Below are positions 52,655 to 61,871 of a stretch of 64,000 nucleotides of DNA, one piece after another (the first letter of the stretch is position 1; the number at the start of each line of letters is the position of its first letter). Source of the stretch: CALVUJ01 sp045119835 (GTDB lineage Bacteria; Bacillota_I; Bacilli_A; RFN20; DUOF01); NCBI GenBank assembly GCA_045119835.1, contig JBGVED010000061.1, forward strand, positions 12,250 to 76,249, given 5' to 3'. The notes under the pieces were generated by a model, which ran no database searches, had not been told where the DNA came from, and was given only the letters and a program-made list of their open reading frames with translations. Position numbers and translations under genes: made by a program.

Positions 52655-53209
52655 ATGATAAGTGTAAATGATATTAGAAATGGTATGACTTTAATAGTTG
52701 ATGGTAACATTGTTCAAGTTTTAGAATTTTTACATGTTAAGCCAGGAAAAGGAGCTGCTTTTGTTAGAACAAAACTTAAAAATTTAAGAACAGGTGCTAC
52801 ACTTGAAGTTTCTTTTAATACAAATGTTAAATTTGAAAAAGCTAATATTAGTAAGTTCCAAGTTCAATATTTATATAATGCAGGAGATACTTACTGTTTT
52901 ATGAATATGGATACATATGAGCAAATGGAATTAACTAGTGAGCAAGTTGGAGAAGATAAATATTATTTAACTGAAGGAATTAATGTAGATTTTGTTCAAT
53001 ATGAAGGTGAATTACTAGGATTAAATTTGCCTGATAAAGTTGAATTAGAAGTTACAGAAACTACTCCTCCAATTAAAGTTGCTTCTGCAAATGCTACTAA
53101 AGATGCAATTGTTGAAACTGGTTTGTTAGTTAAAGTTCCTTTATTTATCGAGCAAGGTGAAAAGATATTAGTTACTACTGCTGATGGTAAATATTCTTCA
53201 AGAGCATAA
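52655..53209 (+). CDS. efp: Elongation factor P (canonical Lys tip)
   Basis: This 184-residue protein has HVKPGKGAAFVRTKLKNLRTG with Lys at position 32 at the tip. Domain III reads ANATKDAIVETGLLVKVPLFI. It is the normal EF-P that eases polyproline synthesis. In Bacillus the tip Lys carries 5-aminopentanol. GAGGAGAAAGAAGG precedes the ATG. The window also holds an Arg-tip paralog at 31264. Confidence 0.95.
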   Translation: MISVNDIRNGMTLIVDGNIVQVLEFLHVKPGKGAAFVRTKLKNLRTGATLEVSFNTNVKFEKANISKFQVQYLYNAGDTYCFMNMDTYEQMELTSEQVGEDKYYLTEGINVDFVQYEGELLGLNLPDKVELEVTETTPPIKVASANATKDAIVETGLLVKVPLFIEQGEKILVTTADGKYSSRA

Positions 53210-53237
53210 TTGCTCTTTTTTATTTTAGGTGAGCAAT

Positions 53238-53981
53238 ATGAATAAGGTAGCGTTAGTTACAGGGGCTGGGAGAGGTCTAGGAAGATCTATTGCTATTGAG
53301 TTAGCAAAGAATGGTTATGATATTGTAGTTAATTATAATAATAGCGAAGAGAGGGCTTTGAAGGTTAAAGAAGAAATAGAAAGTTATGGAGTTGATTCTT
53401 TAGCTATTAAGTGTGATATTAGTAATGAAGAAGAAGTTAAAAAGATGGTAGATGAAATAGTTAAAAAGTTTGGTAAGATAGATGTTTTAGTAAATAATAG
53501 TGCGGTTTGTTTTGATTCTTTATTTGAGGAGAAGAATGTAAGTAATTTTAAAAGAACAATGGACGTAAATGTTATTGGTACTTTTTTAGTTAGTAAATAT
53601 GTAGGCAATATTATGTATGATAATAAATATGGTAAGATTCTTAATGTTAGTTCTACTAATGGTATTAATACTTATTTTCCTATGTGTTTAGATTATGATG
53701 CTAGTAAAGCAGCAATTATTTCTTTAACTCATAATTTAGCGATGCAATATGCTCCTTATGTTAATGTAAATGCTGTTGCTCCAGGTTTTATTGCAACGGA
53801 AACTGAAATTAATAATATGGATGAAGAGTTTATTAAAAGTGAAGAAGAAAAGATTTTTTTAAGAAGAATTGGTATGGAAGAGGAAGTAGCTAAGGTTATT
53901 AGATTTTTAGTTAGTGATGATGCTAGTTATATCAATAATGAGGTTATTAGAATTGATGGAGGTATGTATGGAAACTATTAG
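53238..53981 (+). CDS. Short-chain dehydrogenase/reductase (FabG-like)
   Basis: The protein has 247 residues: TGAGRGLGRSIAIELAK (NAD(P) binding), NNSAVC, YDASKAAIISLTH (YXXXK; Ser at SSTNG) and INNEVIRIDGGMYGN at the end. It belongs to the FabG-type SDR group, and the substrate is unknown without neighbours from fatty acid synthesis. GGTGAGCAAT precedes ATG 53238. It overlaps the next gene. Confidence 0.88.
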   Translation: MNKVALVTGAGRGLGRSIAIELAKNGYDIVVNYNNSEERALKVKEEIESYGVDSLAIKCDISNEEEVKKMVDEIVKKFGKIDVLVNNSAVCFDSLFEEKNVSNFKRTMDVNVIGTFLVSKYVGNIMYDNKYGKILNVSSTNGINTYFPMCLDYDASKAAIISLTHNLAMQYAPYVNVNAVAPGFIATETEINNMDEEFIKSEEEKIFLRRIGMEEEVAKVIRFLVSDDASYINNEVIRIDGGMYGNY

Positions 53982-55194
53982 GTTAATTAATGAATGTGAA
54001 AAAGAATTAAAAGAAAAGTTTAATGAAATAGATGATATTTGTTTATATAATAGTGAAAAAGTAATTAATGCTTTTAGAAATAATCATGTTTATGAGACTC
54101 ATTTAAATAACGCGACTGGATATGGCTATAATGATTTAGGAAGAGATGTTATTGAAAGTATATATGCAGAGATTTTTAAGTGTGAAGATGCTCTTGTTAG
54201 AAGTGGCTTTATTTCTGGGACGCATGCTTTAACAGTGGCCTTATTTGCAGTGCTTAGACCTGGAGATACTCTTTTATCAGTAACTGGTAAGCCTTATGAT
54301 ACTTTAGATAATGTTATTGGGATAAGTGGTGATAATAAAAGTTCCTTAAAATCATTTGGTATTAAATATGAGCAAGTTGACTTAATAGATAATGAATTTG
54401 ATTATGAAGGTATTGAAAAAGCGTTAAAAGCTAAAAAGATTAAAATGATAGAGATACAAAGAAGTAAAGGATATTCTACAAGAAAAAGTATTACTATTGA
54501 AAAACTAGAAAAAGTAATCAAATTTATTAAAAGTATTGATAATGAAGTGGTTATTATGATTGATAACTGTTATTGTGAGTTTGTGAGTAAAAAAGAACCA
54601 ACTGAAGTAGGTGCTGATATGGTTGTAGGTTCATTAATTAAAAATCTAGGTGCTGGAATTTGTTTAAATGGTGCATATATTGTAGGTAGAAGTGATTTAG
54701 TAGAATTAGCTGCGGAAAGACTTAATGTTCCAAGTCAGGGAAAAGAAGTAGGGCCATTAAATCAAAATAGAAGTATTTTGCAAGGGTTATATTTTGCTCC
54801 TAGTGTTGTATCAAGTGCTGTTAAGACTGCTACTTTAACTAGTTTAGCACTAGATAAGTTAGGATATGAAGTAGAGCCTAAATGTAATGATGAAAGAGCA
54901 GATATAGTTCAAAGCATTATATTTAATGATAAAGACAAGCTTATTAAATATGTTAGAGGTATTCAAAGTGGTAGTGCGATTGATAGTGATGCATTAGTAG
55001 AGCCTAGTGATATGCCTGGATACGATGATCAAATAGTAATGGCTAGCGGTTCTTTTGTTCAAGGATCTTCAATTGAATTATCTTGTGATGGTCCAATTAG
55101 AGTACCTTATGTAGCGTATCAACAAGGTGGTTTAACTTATGAATATGGTAAATTAGGGGTTATTAAGGCAATTGAATATTTAAATAATAAATAA
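53968..55194 (+). CDS. Methionine gamma-lyase family/aluminium resistance-type PLP protein (YnbB-like)
   Basis: The protein has 408 residues. NNATGYGYNDLGRDVIE, SGFISGTHALTVALFAVLRPGD and MVVGSLIKNLGAGIC (PLP Lys) are typical of the YnbB family. The reaction is not firmly known. GGAGGTATGT precedes ATG 53968, which overlaps the SDR gene by 14 bp, suggesting translational coupling. I prefer this over the longer in-frame start at 53914. Confidence 0.85.
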   Translation: METIRLINECEKELKEKFNEIDDICLYNSEKVINAFRNNHVYETHLNNATGYGYNDLGRDVIESIYAEIFKCEDALVRSGFISGTHALTVALFAVLRPGDTLLSVTGKPYDTLDNVIGISGDNKSSLKSFGIKYEQVDLIDNEFDYEGIEKALKAKKIKMIEIQRSKGYSTRKSITIEKLEKVIKFIKSIDNEVVIMIDNCYCEFVSKKEPTEVGADMVVGSLIKNLGAGICLNGAYIVGRSDLVELAAERLNVPSQGKEVGPLNQNRSILQGLYFAPSVVSSAVKTATLTSLALDKLGYEVEPKCNDERADIVQSIIFNDKDKLIKYVRGIQSGSAIDSDALVEPSDMPGYDDQIVMASGSFVQGSSIELSCDGPIRVPYVAYQQGGLTYEYGKLGVIKAIEYLNNK

Positions 55195-55203
55195 TTTATT
55201 AAC

Positions 55204-55240
55204 GGGGAGTTTAAAAAACTCTCTTTTTTAAAAGAGAGTT
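55204..55240. terminator. Overlapping terminators between ynbB-like and SIMPL genes
   Basis: GGGGAGTT can pair with AACTCTC (then T6, plus strand), while AACTCTCTTTT can pair with AAAAGAGAGTT (then T-rich on minus). The hairpins share an arm and serve the convergent genes. Confidence 0.6.
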
Positions 55241-55277
55241 GACTTTAACTTATAATAAAAGTGATTGTTGATTGAGA

Positions 55278-55931
55278 TTATTCTATTTCAAATACGAATG
55301 TTACATTTTCATTACTTTCTATATCTGTTGGTGTTATATTACTACCAATTGAACTCATTTTAGCTTTACAACAATCATATGATTCTTCATATCTAGTAGA
55401 AGAATATAAATGGATATCTGCAAAACTATAATCAATTGATACAATGCCTATAATTCTTTGATTACAAGCATTAGCTAGTATCTCTGCTTTTTTACGTGCA
55501 TCACAACAAGCGTTTTTAAGTATTAGATTTTTAAATTCTTCTTTTTCTTTAATAGTAAAATTAATGCTTAAACGAGGTTTGATATTGCTTAGAGATAATT
55601 TATTTATAATTTTATCTAGTAAGTTCATATTATAATCAAATGTTAAAATTAAGTTTTGATTAATTAAATATCCTTCAAATTCTTCTTTATATTCACCATT
55701 TAGTTTTTTTACATTTTTGTATCTAGGTGATATATTGAAATAACTTGTTTTTAAGTCTTCTTTTTTAAATCCTAATTCGTTTAAGATTTTGTTGAATTCA
55801 ATTAATTTTGCATCATGTAATTCTATTGATTTATTATAGTTTGGATCAATGGTTTGAAGTGTAAACCTTAATTCAATTTGATTTGGACTTATTGAGGCAG
55901 TTCCTATACCTGTGATTCTAATTGTTTTCAT
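55278..55931 (-). CDS. SIMPL domain protein (DUF541)
   Basis: The protein has 217 residues. ITGIGTASISPNQIELRFTLQT at the N-terminus and later ACCDARKKAEILANACNQR fit the SIMPL/DUF541 family, which in bacteria often has a signal peptide and lies in the periplasm or outside. Here no signal is present. Function is uncertain. AAAGGAGAAATGAA precedes the ATG. Confidence 0.8.
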   Translation of the reverse strand: MKTIRITGIGTASISPNQIELRFTLQTIDPNYNKSIELHDAKLIEFNKILNELGFKKEDLKTSYFNISPRYKNVKKLNGEYKEEFEGYLINQNLILTFDYNMNLLDKIINKLSLSNIKPRLSINFTIKEKEEFKNLILKNACCDARKKAEILANACNQRIIGIVSIDYSFADIHLYSSTRYEESYDCCKAKMSSIGSNITPTDIESNENVTFVFEIE

Positions 55932-56031
55932 ATTTCATTTCTCCTTTTTGTAACTTTTGTTACACTTATAGTATAATGTATTTGAATTTAAAAAGGTCTT
56001 TTCAAAAAAGACATTTAATGGGAGGGTAATT

Positions 56032-56565
56032 ATGGAATTAAAATTATCTAGTAAAAAAAGATTTTTTGTTAGGGTTGATAAAAGTGTTAAAGAGTTATTT
56101 GGGGGTAATAAATATATACGTTCTTTAAAAAAAGAAAAATGTAGTTCTAGAGCGTTAAATGAAAAAATTACGGTTTCTTATGATTGTTGTTCAATTGAAG
56201 ATTATATTGTAGATGAAGATAATGCGTTAACTTTTTCTAAATTAGTAAAAAAGATAATGGAAGATAAGTGTATTACCTCTAAAGATATTTATAAAAATTC
56301 TTTAATTAATAGAAAATTGTTTTCTGCTTTAAATGTTAATGATGATTATATTCCTTCAAGAGAAACAGCTATTATGTATTGTATAGCTTTAAAGTTAGAT
56401 TATGATTCTAGTGTTAAATTAATGAAAAGTGCTGGGTATTCTTTTTATGAATATTCTAATTTTGATATGATAGTTAAATATTTTTTAGACAGTAAAATAT
56501 ATAATATAGATAAAATAAATGATGCTTTATATTATTATACTAATAAGTGTTTAGGTTATAGGTAA
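56032..56565 (+). CDS. Helical HTH-like domain protein, unknown
   Basis: The protein has 177 residues. The C-terminal part (about 70-170: LVKKIMEDKCITSKDIYKNS, INRKLFSALN, YIPSRETAIMYCIALKL, IVKYFLDSKIYNIDKINDAL) is a small helical HTH-like domain that I recall fused to varied N-terminal domains in Firmicutes. The N-terminal 65 residues are not recognised. No signal or membrane segment. GGGAGGGTAATT precedes the ATG. Confidence 0.6.
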   Translation: MELKLSSKKRFFVRVDKSVKELFGGNKYIRSLKKEKCSSRALNEKITVSYDCCSIEDYIVDEDNALTFSKLVKKIMEDKCITSKDIYKNSLINRKLFSALNVNDDYIPSRETAIMYCIALKLDYDSSVKLMKSAGYSFYEYSNFDMIVKYFLDSKIYNIDKINDALYYYTNKCLGYR

Positions 56566-56637
56566 GCAAAAGACGATCTTGTAGTGTTTACGGGTTCTTT
56601 TATTTTTGCTAGAATGTTTTAAAAGGGAGGCATTAGG

Positions 56638-57315
56638 ATGATTGAAGAAGTAAAAAAGCTGGTTTATGATATTTTATGTAAAGATGATTCTGGGCATGGT
56701 TTTGATCATGTGGATAGAGTTTATAAGTTAGCGATTAGGTTTTCAAAAGAGGAAAATGCAGATGAAGATGTAGTTGCATTAATAGCTTTATTACATGATG
56801 TTGATGATTATAAGTTGTTTGGAGATAAGCAGGCTGAAGATTTAACTAATGCTAAAAAGATTATGAAATTTGTTAATGTTTGTCCAAAAAAACAAGAATT
56901 AGTACTATCTTCTTTAAAGAGCCTTGGTTATAGCAATTGTATTAAGGGTATAAGACCAGAGAGTCTTGAGGGACAAATTGTTTCTGATGCTGATATGTGT
57001 GATGCAATGGGAGCAAATGGGATACTTAGAACGCATATGTATGGGTTAAAACATGGTAGGGTATTTTTCAATAAAAGTTCTAATCCTGATTTATATGTTG
57101 ATTGTAAAAATTATAAAGAAAAAGTCTCTGATTGTAGTGTAATTCATATGTTTGAGAAATTATTAAAACTTAAAGGACTTATGTTTACTAATTCTGGGAA
57201 GAGGGAAGCTTCTAATAGGCATGAATTAATGGTTAATTTTTTATATCAATTGTTTGATGAAGAAGATTGTATTGAATGGAAGGAATATTTAGATAATTAT
57301 TTAAGTAATTTATAG
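56638..57315 (+). CDS. HD-domain phosphohydrolase
   Basis: The protein has 225 residues with HGFDHVDRVYKLA and LLHDVDDYKLFG as the H and HD metal sites, and SDADMCDAMGANG as the last Asp. It resembles the YpgQ/YedJ class of HD hydrolases acting on nucleotides. AAGGGAGGCATTAGG precedes the ATG. Confidence 0.88.
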   Translation: MIEEVKKLVYDILCKDDSGHGFDHVDRVYKLAIRFSKEENADEDVVALIALLHDVDDYKLFGDKQAEDLTNAKKIMKFVNVCPKKQELVLSSLKSLGYSNCIKGIRPESLEGQIVSDADMCDAMGANGILRTHMYGLKHGRVFFNKSSNPDLYVDCKNYKEKVSDCSVIHMFEKLLKLKGLMFTNSGKREASNRHELMVNFLYQLFDEEDCIEWKEYLDNYLSNL

Positions 57316-57321
57316 TAGTAA

Positions 57322-57357
57322 AAAACAACTAATTTTGAATAATTAGTTGTTTTTTTG
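57322..57357. terminator. Bidirectional terminator between HD and methyltransferase genes
   Basis: AACAACTAATT and AATTAGTTGTT pair around TTGAAT, with runs of T on both strands. Confidence 0.75.
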
Positions 57358-58092
57358 TGCTTTTATAAATAGAAAATAGGGTCTATCTTTTTGATATTTA
57401 TATTTTTCTACTAGATTTATAGCTTTTTGTGAAGCGATAGATTCTTTAATTTCTAATATATTAAAATTATTTTTTATAAGTGTATTTATTAAGCATTCAA
57501 AGTTTCTGTGATATTTAATTACTACACATTCATTCCATAATACTTCTCTTTTGCCATTTTCATTATAGTTATTTAGTAAATAGTAGCGATTATTGTTTAT
57601 TTCTACTCTATTTTTCATTCCAAGTTCTAGAATTGGTGCTAGAGCTGTTGGGTGTTCTTGAGAGAAGAGAAGTATTCCGTTTTCATTTAAAAGATTATTT
57701 ATATCATTAGTTAATTTGTAAAAATCTTCAATGTAATGGAATGCTAACGAACTAAATACTATATCAAAATTTTCTTTAATTATAGATATTTTTTCCATTT
57801 CTAAAACATCATATGTAATATTTTTATCATTATTTTTTTCTTTTGCTTCTTCAATCATGTTTTGGGAAATGTCTAAAGCTAGGACATAACTCGCGCCATT
57901 TTGTATAAAGTATTTAGACATGGTTCCATTACCGCAACCTAAGTCTAATATTTTTTTCCCTTTTAAATTTGGTAGCATTGTTTTCATTATAGGTATTTCT
58001 ATTAGTTCATTAGCATTTATATTGCTTTCTCTCATTTCTTTATATTCATTGTAAAATGTGGTGTTATCATATATATTTTGTCTTTTTTTCAT
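57343..58092 (-). CDS. SAM-dependent methyltransferase
   Basis: The protein has 249 residues: motif I ILDLGCGNGTMSKYF, VLALDISQNM, DIVFSSLAFHYIED (motif IV). Class I fold of the UbiE/COQ5-like type. The substrate is unknown. GAGGTGAAAAC precedes ATG 58092. Confidence 0.88.
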   Translation of the reverse strand: MKKRQNIYDNTTFYNEYKEMRESNINANELIEIPIMKTMLPNLKGKKILDLGCGNGTMSKYFIQNGASYVLALDISQNMIEEAKEKNNDKNITYDVLEMEKISIIKENFDIVFSSLAFHYIEDFYKLTNDINNLLNENGILLFSQEHPTALAPILELGMKNRVEINNNRYYLLNNYNENGKREVLWNECVVIKYHRNFECLINTLIKNNFNILEIKESIASQKAINLVEKYKYQKDRPYFLFIKAQKNN

Positions 58093-58209
58093 GTTTTCAC
58101 CTCTAAATAAGGATATCATAATTTTATAAAAGTATACTTGTTTGTTTCAAAATTTGTTGTTTACAACAGATATTTTATAATATAAAATAGGTTTGTTGAG
58201 GTGATTGTT

Positions 58210-58770
58210 ATGAGTATAGGAATGGTTCCAGTTGTTATAATTAGAAGTAGGGATGTTTTTCTTAAATTAACTAAAAGTGGTCCTTATTCAATAAAACATT
58301 TTAAAAAAGTAACTAAGAAAGATGTTGAAGAAGCGATAATTCAAGATGAAAAACTTATTAAAGAAATAGAAGACAAGTTGGATGAAAAGAAGTTGGAAAG
58401 AATAAATAAAATGATGGATCAGTATAGTCTTATTAAAGATAGTGTTGCATGGGAAGAAATAACTACTGCTTCAAGAAAAGTTGCTAAGTTTAATTGCTTG
58501 AAAAGATATTTAGAAAATGAATTATTGGATAAAGAAACTAGTGATGAAATAATTAACATTTTAAAAAATTCTTTTGTGAAAAAATATTTGGATGTTGTTT
58601 TATCTAATGAACATTATTCTTTTTATAAAGAGAGAGAAGCTGTTTTAGAGGAGTGTAGTGTGGAAATTCATTATTTGTCTATTATTAAGCAAATTAATGA
58701 AGAAATTTGTTCGTTAAAAGAGTATTGTGCTAATAACCCTAATTTGTTTTCTAGTAAAAGAAAAATTTAA
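58210..58770 (+). CDS. Hypothetical helical protein
   Basis: This 186-residue protein is not recognised. After a short hydrophobic start (SIGMVPVVIIRSR) it is all charged helix, with IIQDEKLIKEIEDKLDEKKL probably coiled. GAGGTGATTGTT precedes ATG 58210. It is followed by the NUDIX gene after 63 bp. Confidence 0.55.
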   Translation: MSIGMVPVVIIRSRDVFLKLTKSGPYSIKHFKKVTKKDVEEAIIQDEKLIKEIEDKLDEKKLERINKMMDQYSLIKDSVAWEEITTASRKVAKFNCLKRYLENELLDKETSDEIINILKNSFVKKYLDVVLSNEHYSFYKEREAVLEECSVEIHYLSIIKQINEEICSLKEYCANNPNLFSSKRKI

Positions 58771-58833
58771 AGGGAGTAACTATACTCTTTTTATTTGTTG
58801 TGTAATAAACTATTTAATGTTAGAGGTGATTTT

Positions 58834-59394
58834 ATGAGCAATACAGTAGAAATGTTAAAAAGGTATACCCCATATAATGAGCAAGAAGAAAAGGATATTT
58901 TAAATATAATAAAGGCAGAGAAAATTTTTAAAGATATTCTTACTAGAGATAATGAATATTTTCATTTAACTTCTTCAGCTTTTATAGTTAATAAAACTCA
59001 CGATAAGGTATTGTGTATATATCATAATATTTATAAGTCATGGACTTGGGTGGGAGGACATGCGGATGGTGATGATGACATGCTTTATGTTGCAAAGAAG
59101 GAAACTGAAGAAGAAACATCTCTTAAAAACTTTAAAGTTATAAGTGAAATGCCAATTTCTGTGGAGATATTACCGGTAAAAAGTCATGTTAGAAAAGGTA
59201 AGTATGTTTCAAGTCACTCTCATTTTAATGTTACTTATTTATTTGAAGCCGATGAAAGTGAAGTTGTTCATATTTTAGAAGATGAGAATAGTGGTATTGG
59301 ATGGCTAACTTTTGATGAATTGATTGAAAAATCAGATGAACCTTATATGGTGCCTGTATATAAGAAAATTATAGAAAGAGTTAAAAAATTATAA
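58834..59394 (+). CDS. NUDIX hydrolase
   Basis: The protein has 186 residues. The Nudix box GGHADGDDDMLYVAKKETEE matches GX5EX7REUXEE except Asp/Met positions at the first Glu and Lys for Arg, so activity on standard substrates is not certain. SSAFIVN and SWTWVGGHADG are typical of IPP isomerase-like/NUDIX proteins. GAGGTGATTTT precedes ATG 58834, and the longer start at 58795 has no binding site. Confidence 0.8.
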   Translation: MSNTVEMLKRYTPYNEQEEKDILNIIKAEKIFKDILTRDNEYFHLTSSAFIVNKTHDKVLCIYHNIYKSWTWVGGHADGDDDMLYVAKKETEEETSLKNFKVISEMPISVEILPVKSHVRKGKYVSSHSHFNVTYLFEADESEVVHILEDENSGIGWLTFDELIEKSDEPYMVPVYKKIIERVKKL

Positions 59395-59457
59395 AAAAAT
59401 GTAATTATAATGAGTATGCTTTTTTTTTTTGATATATTGTTATTGAGGTGATTTGTT

Positions 59458-60231
59458 ATGTTATTAGAAGAATTTGACAATAATAAGAAGGCGTTGTTTA
59501 ATCCTGATACGTTTAATGATTTATTAGAGGAAATGCCTAAAACTTGTGTTTCTTTTTTTTCTAAGTCATTAATGGAGGAGATAGAAAAGAGATATCCAGT
59601 TAAGAAAATAGCAAATATTTCTAACGCTACTGCTAATTTTCCAGTATATAAAATAACTGTAGATGGAGTGGATTTAGCTATTTATCAATCTGCTGTAGGT
59701 GCCCCAGCTTGTGTTAGTAATTATGAAGAGTTAATTGCGATGGGAATAAAGAATTTTTTGTTAGTTGGTTGTTGTGGATGTTTAGAGGAAAAAATAGAAG
59801 AGTATTCAATAATTATTCCGACTTCTGCAATTAGAGATGAGGGGACTAGTTATCATTATGCTCCTGCAAGTGATGAAACAATTATAAATAAGAATGTAGT
59901 AGATATTTTAGAAAAGACTATAAAAAATCTTTCTTTAAATTATACAAAAGGTAAGACATGGACTACTGATGCGATATTTAGAGAGACAGAGGATAAGGTT
60001 AAACGTAGGAAGCAACAAGGAGCAATTACAGTTGAGATGGAATGTTCTGCTATGAATGTTGTTTCTGAATTTAGAAATGTTAATTTTGGCCAAATTTTGT
60101 ATGCTGCTGATAATTTGGGTGGGGAAGAGTATGATCCTAGAACGTTAATGTTAGATATAGAGAATCAAGAGGAAAAAATTATACCTATTGCATTAAAATG
60201 TGGTATAGAATTAGATAAACAATTAAATTAA
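59458..60231 (+). CDS. Nucleoside phosphorylase family protein
   Basis: The protein has 257 residues. VGCCGCLEEKIEEYSIIIPT, RDEGTSYHY and TVEMECSAM are PNP/UDP phosphorylase family hallmarks (phosphate site and ribose site Glu). It probably cleaves purine or pyrimidine nucleosides with phosphate. GAGGTGATTTGTT precedes the ATG. Confidence 0.88.
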   Translation: MLLEEFDNNKKALFNPDTFNDLLEEMPKTCVSFFSKSLMEEIEKRYPVKKIANISNATANFPVYKITVDGVDLAIYQSAVGAPACVSNYEELIAMGIKNFLLVGCCGCLEEKIEEYSIIIPTSAIRDEGTSYHYAPASDETIINKNVVDILEKTIKNLSLNYTKGKTWTTDAIFRETEDKVKRRKQQGAITVEMECSAMNVVSEFRNVNFGQILYAADNLGGEEYDPRTLMLDIENQEEKIIPIALKCGIELDKQLN

Positions 60232-60302
60232 TAAGTTTGGTTTAACTTTTAATAGTGTGTTAAAAAAATTATAATAATATAAATGAGGATAGTGGGATTA
60301 AT

Positions 60303-61670
60303 ATGTTAAATTGTAAAAAATTTTTAGGTTATGATATGGAAGGGGATTCGATCTATTCTTTCAATAAAGATTTGTTTAAAGAAGCGAGCTTGCGTATAAA
60401 TGTTGATATTAATGATATATCTAGTGAAATTTCTGAAATATATGATTTTTTAAAATTGAAAAGAGAATGTGAAATTAAAGAAAAGGAAGTTCAATTAGAA
60501 GAATTTGACAATATGATTGAGAAATTGAGGAATGATTTAGATAAAAAGTTGCAATCAATACGAAAAGAAGTTGATAAATTTTCTAAAAATTCAAGTTCTG
60601 AAGGAATGATGGCTATTTCTAAGGTAATAAGTGATATTGATAGATGGAACTTAGATTTATGTAAAATAGATAATTTAAGTGGAATTGAAAAATTATCTAT
60701 GTTATTAAATGTTAAAAATAAAAATAATGTTACTAATAAGGATCATTGGCGTTTTTTGTTTGAGGATGAAAAAGTAAATAAGGTTTTGAAAAAAGTAATA
60801 AATGTAGCGGAAAAATTGAAAGATTTTATTATTAAGTTTGATAAAACTAGAGCAGAAAAGGTTGAGCAACTTTCTGTTATTAAAGCTGATTTTCCAACAA
60901 AAGATGAATTGATTGATAAACTTTTTTCAAGTTATAATGAAATAAAGGAAGGCTTAAAAATTTATTTGGATTCTAAAAGTTGTTTTGGTGATGAAAAGAG
61001 ATATATTGATAATATTTTAAGTGGATCTTTTAAACTTGATTGTATAACTAATTTTTCTTTGTCTTATAGAAATGCGTTAAAAGATTCCTATGTTTATATT
61101 AATTATGGCAGTGATATGTTTGAGATTGATAAAATTCTTGAAAAATATGGGTATTATCGTTTTTCTGCTAAAATAGTTGGATTTTATTATTTATTTAAAG
61201 ATTATATAGAGATTAAAACGGAATGTAATTTGATTTTAAATAGGATAAGTCTTGTTAAGGAAGAGAAAAATGATGATAAAATTTATAGACTTGGAGAGGA
61301 AATTAAATCAATGTTTGATTTAAATAGTTTTGGAAAGTGTTATGTTGCTGAAATTGAAAGTTTGTATGGAGTAAATTTAAAAGAAGATGTTGCTAAGTTT
61401 ATTTCTAATTTGAAGGAAACTTCTGTTTTTTATGCTTCATCTGCTAAATTTTTAAGACAACTTTCTATTAGTTCTGTAAAAGATTTTTCTAAAGATTATG
61501 GTGTTGAAATGATATCGAAAAAATTAATTCCATTATTTGATATATCTGATGCTCAGTTTATCGTTTATGATTTAGATGTTAGTATGTGGGGCTGTTTTCA
61601 TGTTGATGATGATAAACCTTATTATAGAAGTAAATCATTACTAAAATTGTTACAGGAATATAATTTTTAG
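60303..61670 (+). CDS. Large hypothetical protein, helical
   Basis: This 455-residue protein is not recognised. A coiled coil at about 45-100 (LKLKRECEIKEKEVQLEEF, then MIEKLRNDLDKKLQSIRKEV) leads into mixed helical regions and ends FIVYDLDVSMWGCFHVDDDK. No signal peptide or membrane segment. AGTGGGATTAAT precedes the ATG. It resembles a multi-helix cytoplasmic protein of an accessory system. Confidence 0.5.
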   Translation: MLNCKKFLGYDMEGDSIYSFNKDLFKEASLRINVDINDISSEISEIYDFLKLKRECEIKEKEVQLEEFDNMIEKLRNDLDKKLQSIRKEVDKFSKNSSSEGMMAISKVISDIDRWNLDLCKIDNLSGIEKLSMLLNVKNKNNVTNKDHWRFLFEDEKVNKVLKKVINVAEKLKDFIIKFDKTRAEKVEQLSVIKADFPTKDELIDKLFSSYNEIKEGLKIYLDSKSCFGDEKRYIDNILSGSFKLDCITNFSLSYRNALKDSYVYINYGSDMFEIDKILEKYGYYRFSAKIVGFYYLFKDYIEIKTECNLILNRISLVKEEKNDDKIYRLGEEIKSMFDLNSFGKCYVAEIESLYGVNLKEDVAKFISNLKETSVFYASSAKFLRQLSISSVKDFSKDYGVEMISKKLIPLFDISDAQFIVYDLDVSMWGCFHVDDDKPYYRSKSLLKLLQEYNF

Positions 61671-61708
61671 TTGTTATAAAAGTATATTAATTTAATTGAA
61701 TTTTTGTT

Positions 61709-61735
61709 AAAGTATAGTTCATCTATACTTTTTTA
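61709..61735 (+). terminator. Terminator after the 60303 gene
   Basis: AAAGTATAG and CTATACTTT pair around TTCAT, followed by TTTT. Confidence 0.75.
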
Positions 61736-61740
61736 TTTTG

Positions 61741-61856
61741 GCAAAATAAAATAATAATCATATTCTAAATTAGGATGTGATGTATAAATGGCAAATAGTG
61801 ATTATTTAATTGCTGGTATGAGCTTGGGTTAGAGCCAATGTCTCTAGGGGCGGTAT
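61741..61856 (+). repeat. Degenerate left copy of the peptide-gene repeat
   Basis: This segment matches 63531-63650 in the same orientation, including about 45 bp before the start codon (GCAAAATAAA, then TAATAATCATA, then CTAAATTAGGATGTGAT) and the first ten codons. After the tenth codon the two diverge by indels and rejoin in GGCGGTATGTTAAAC. Confidence 0.8.
61788..61832 (+). pseudogene. Truncated copy of the small peptide gene
   Basis: It begins MANSDYLIAG like the intact copy at 63572, then ends after 14 codons at TAG because of indels. The segment homologous to LPTGGGML is out of frame downstream. Confidence 0.6.
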
Positions 61857-61871
61857 GTTAAACTTCCATAA

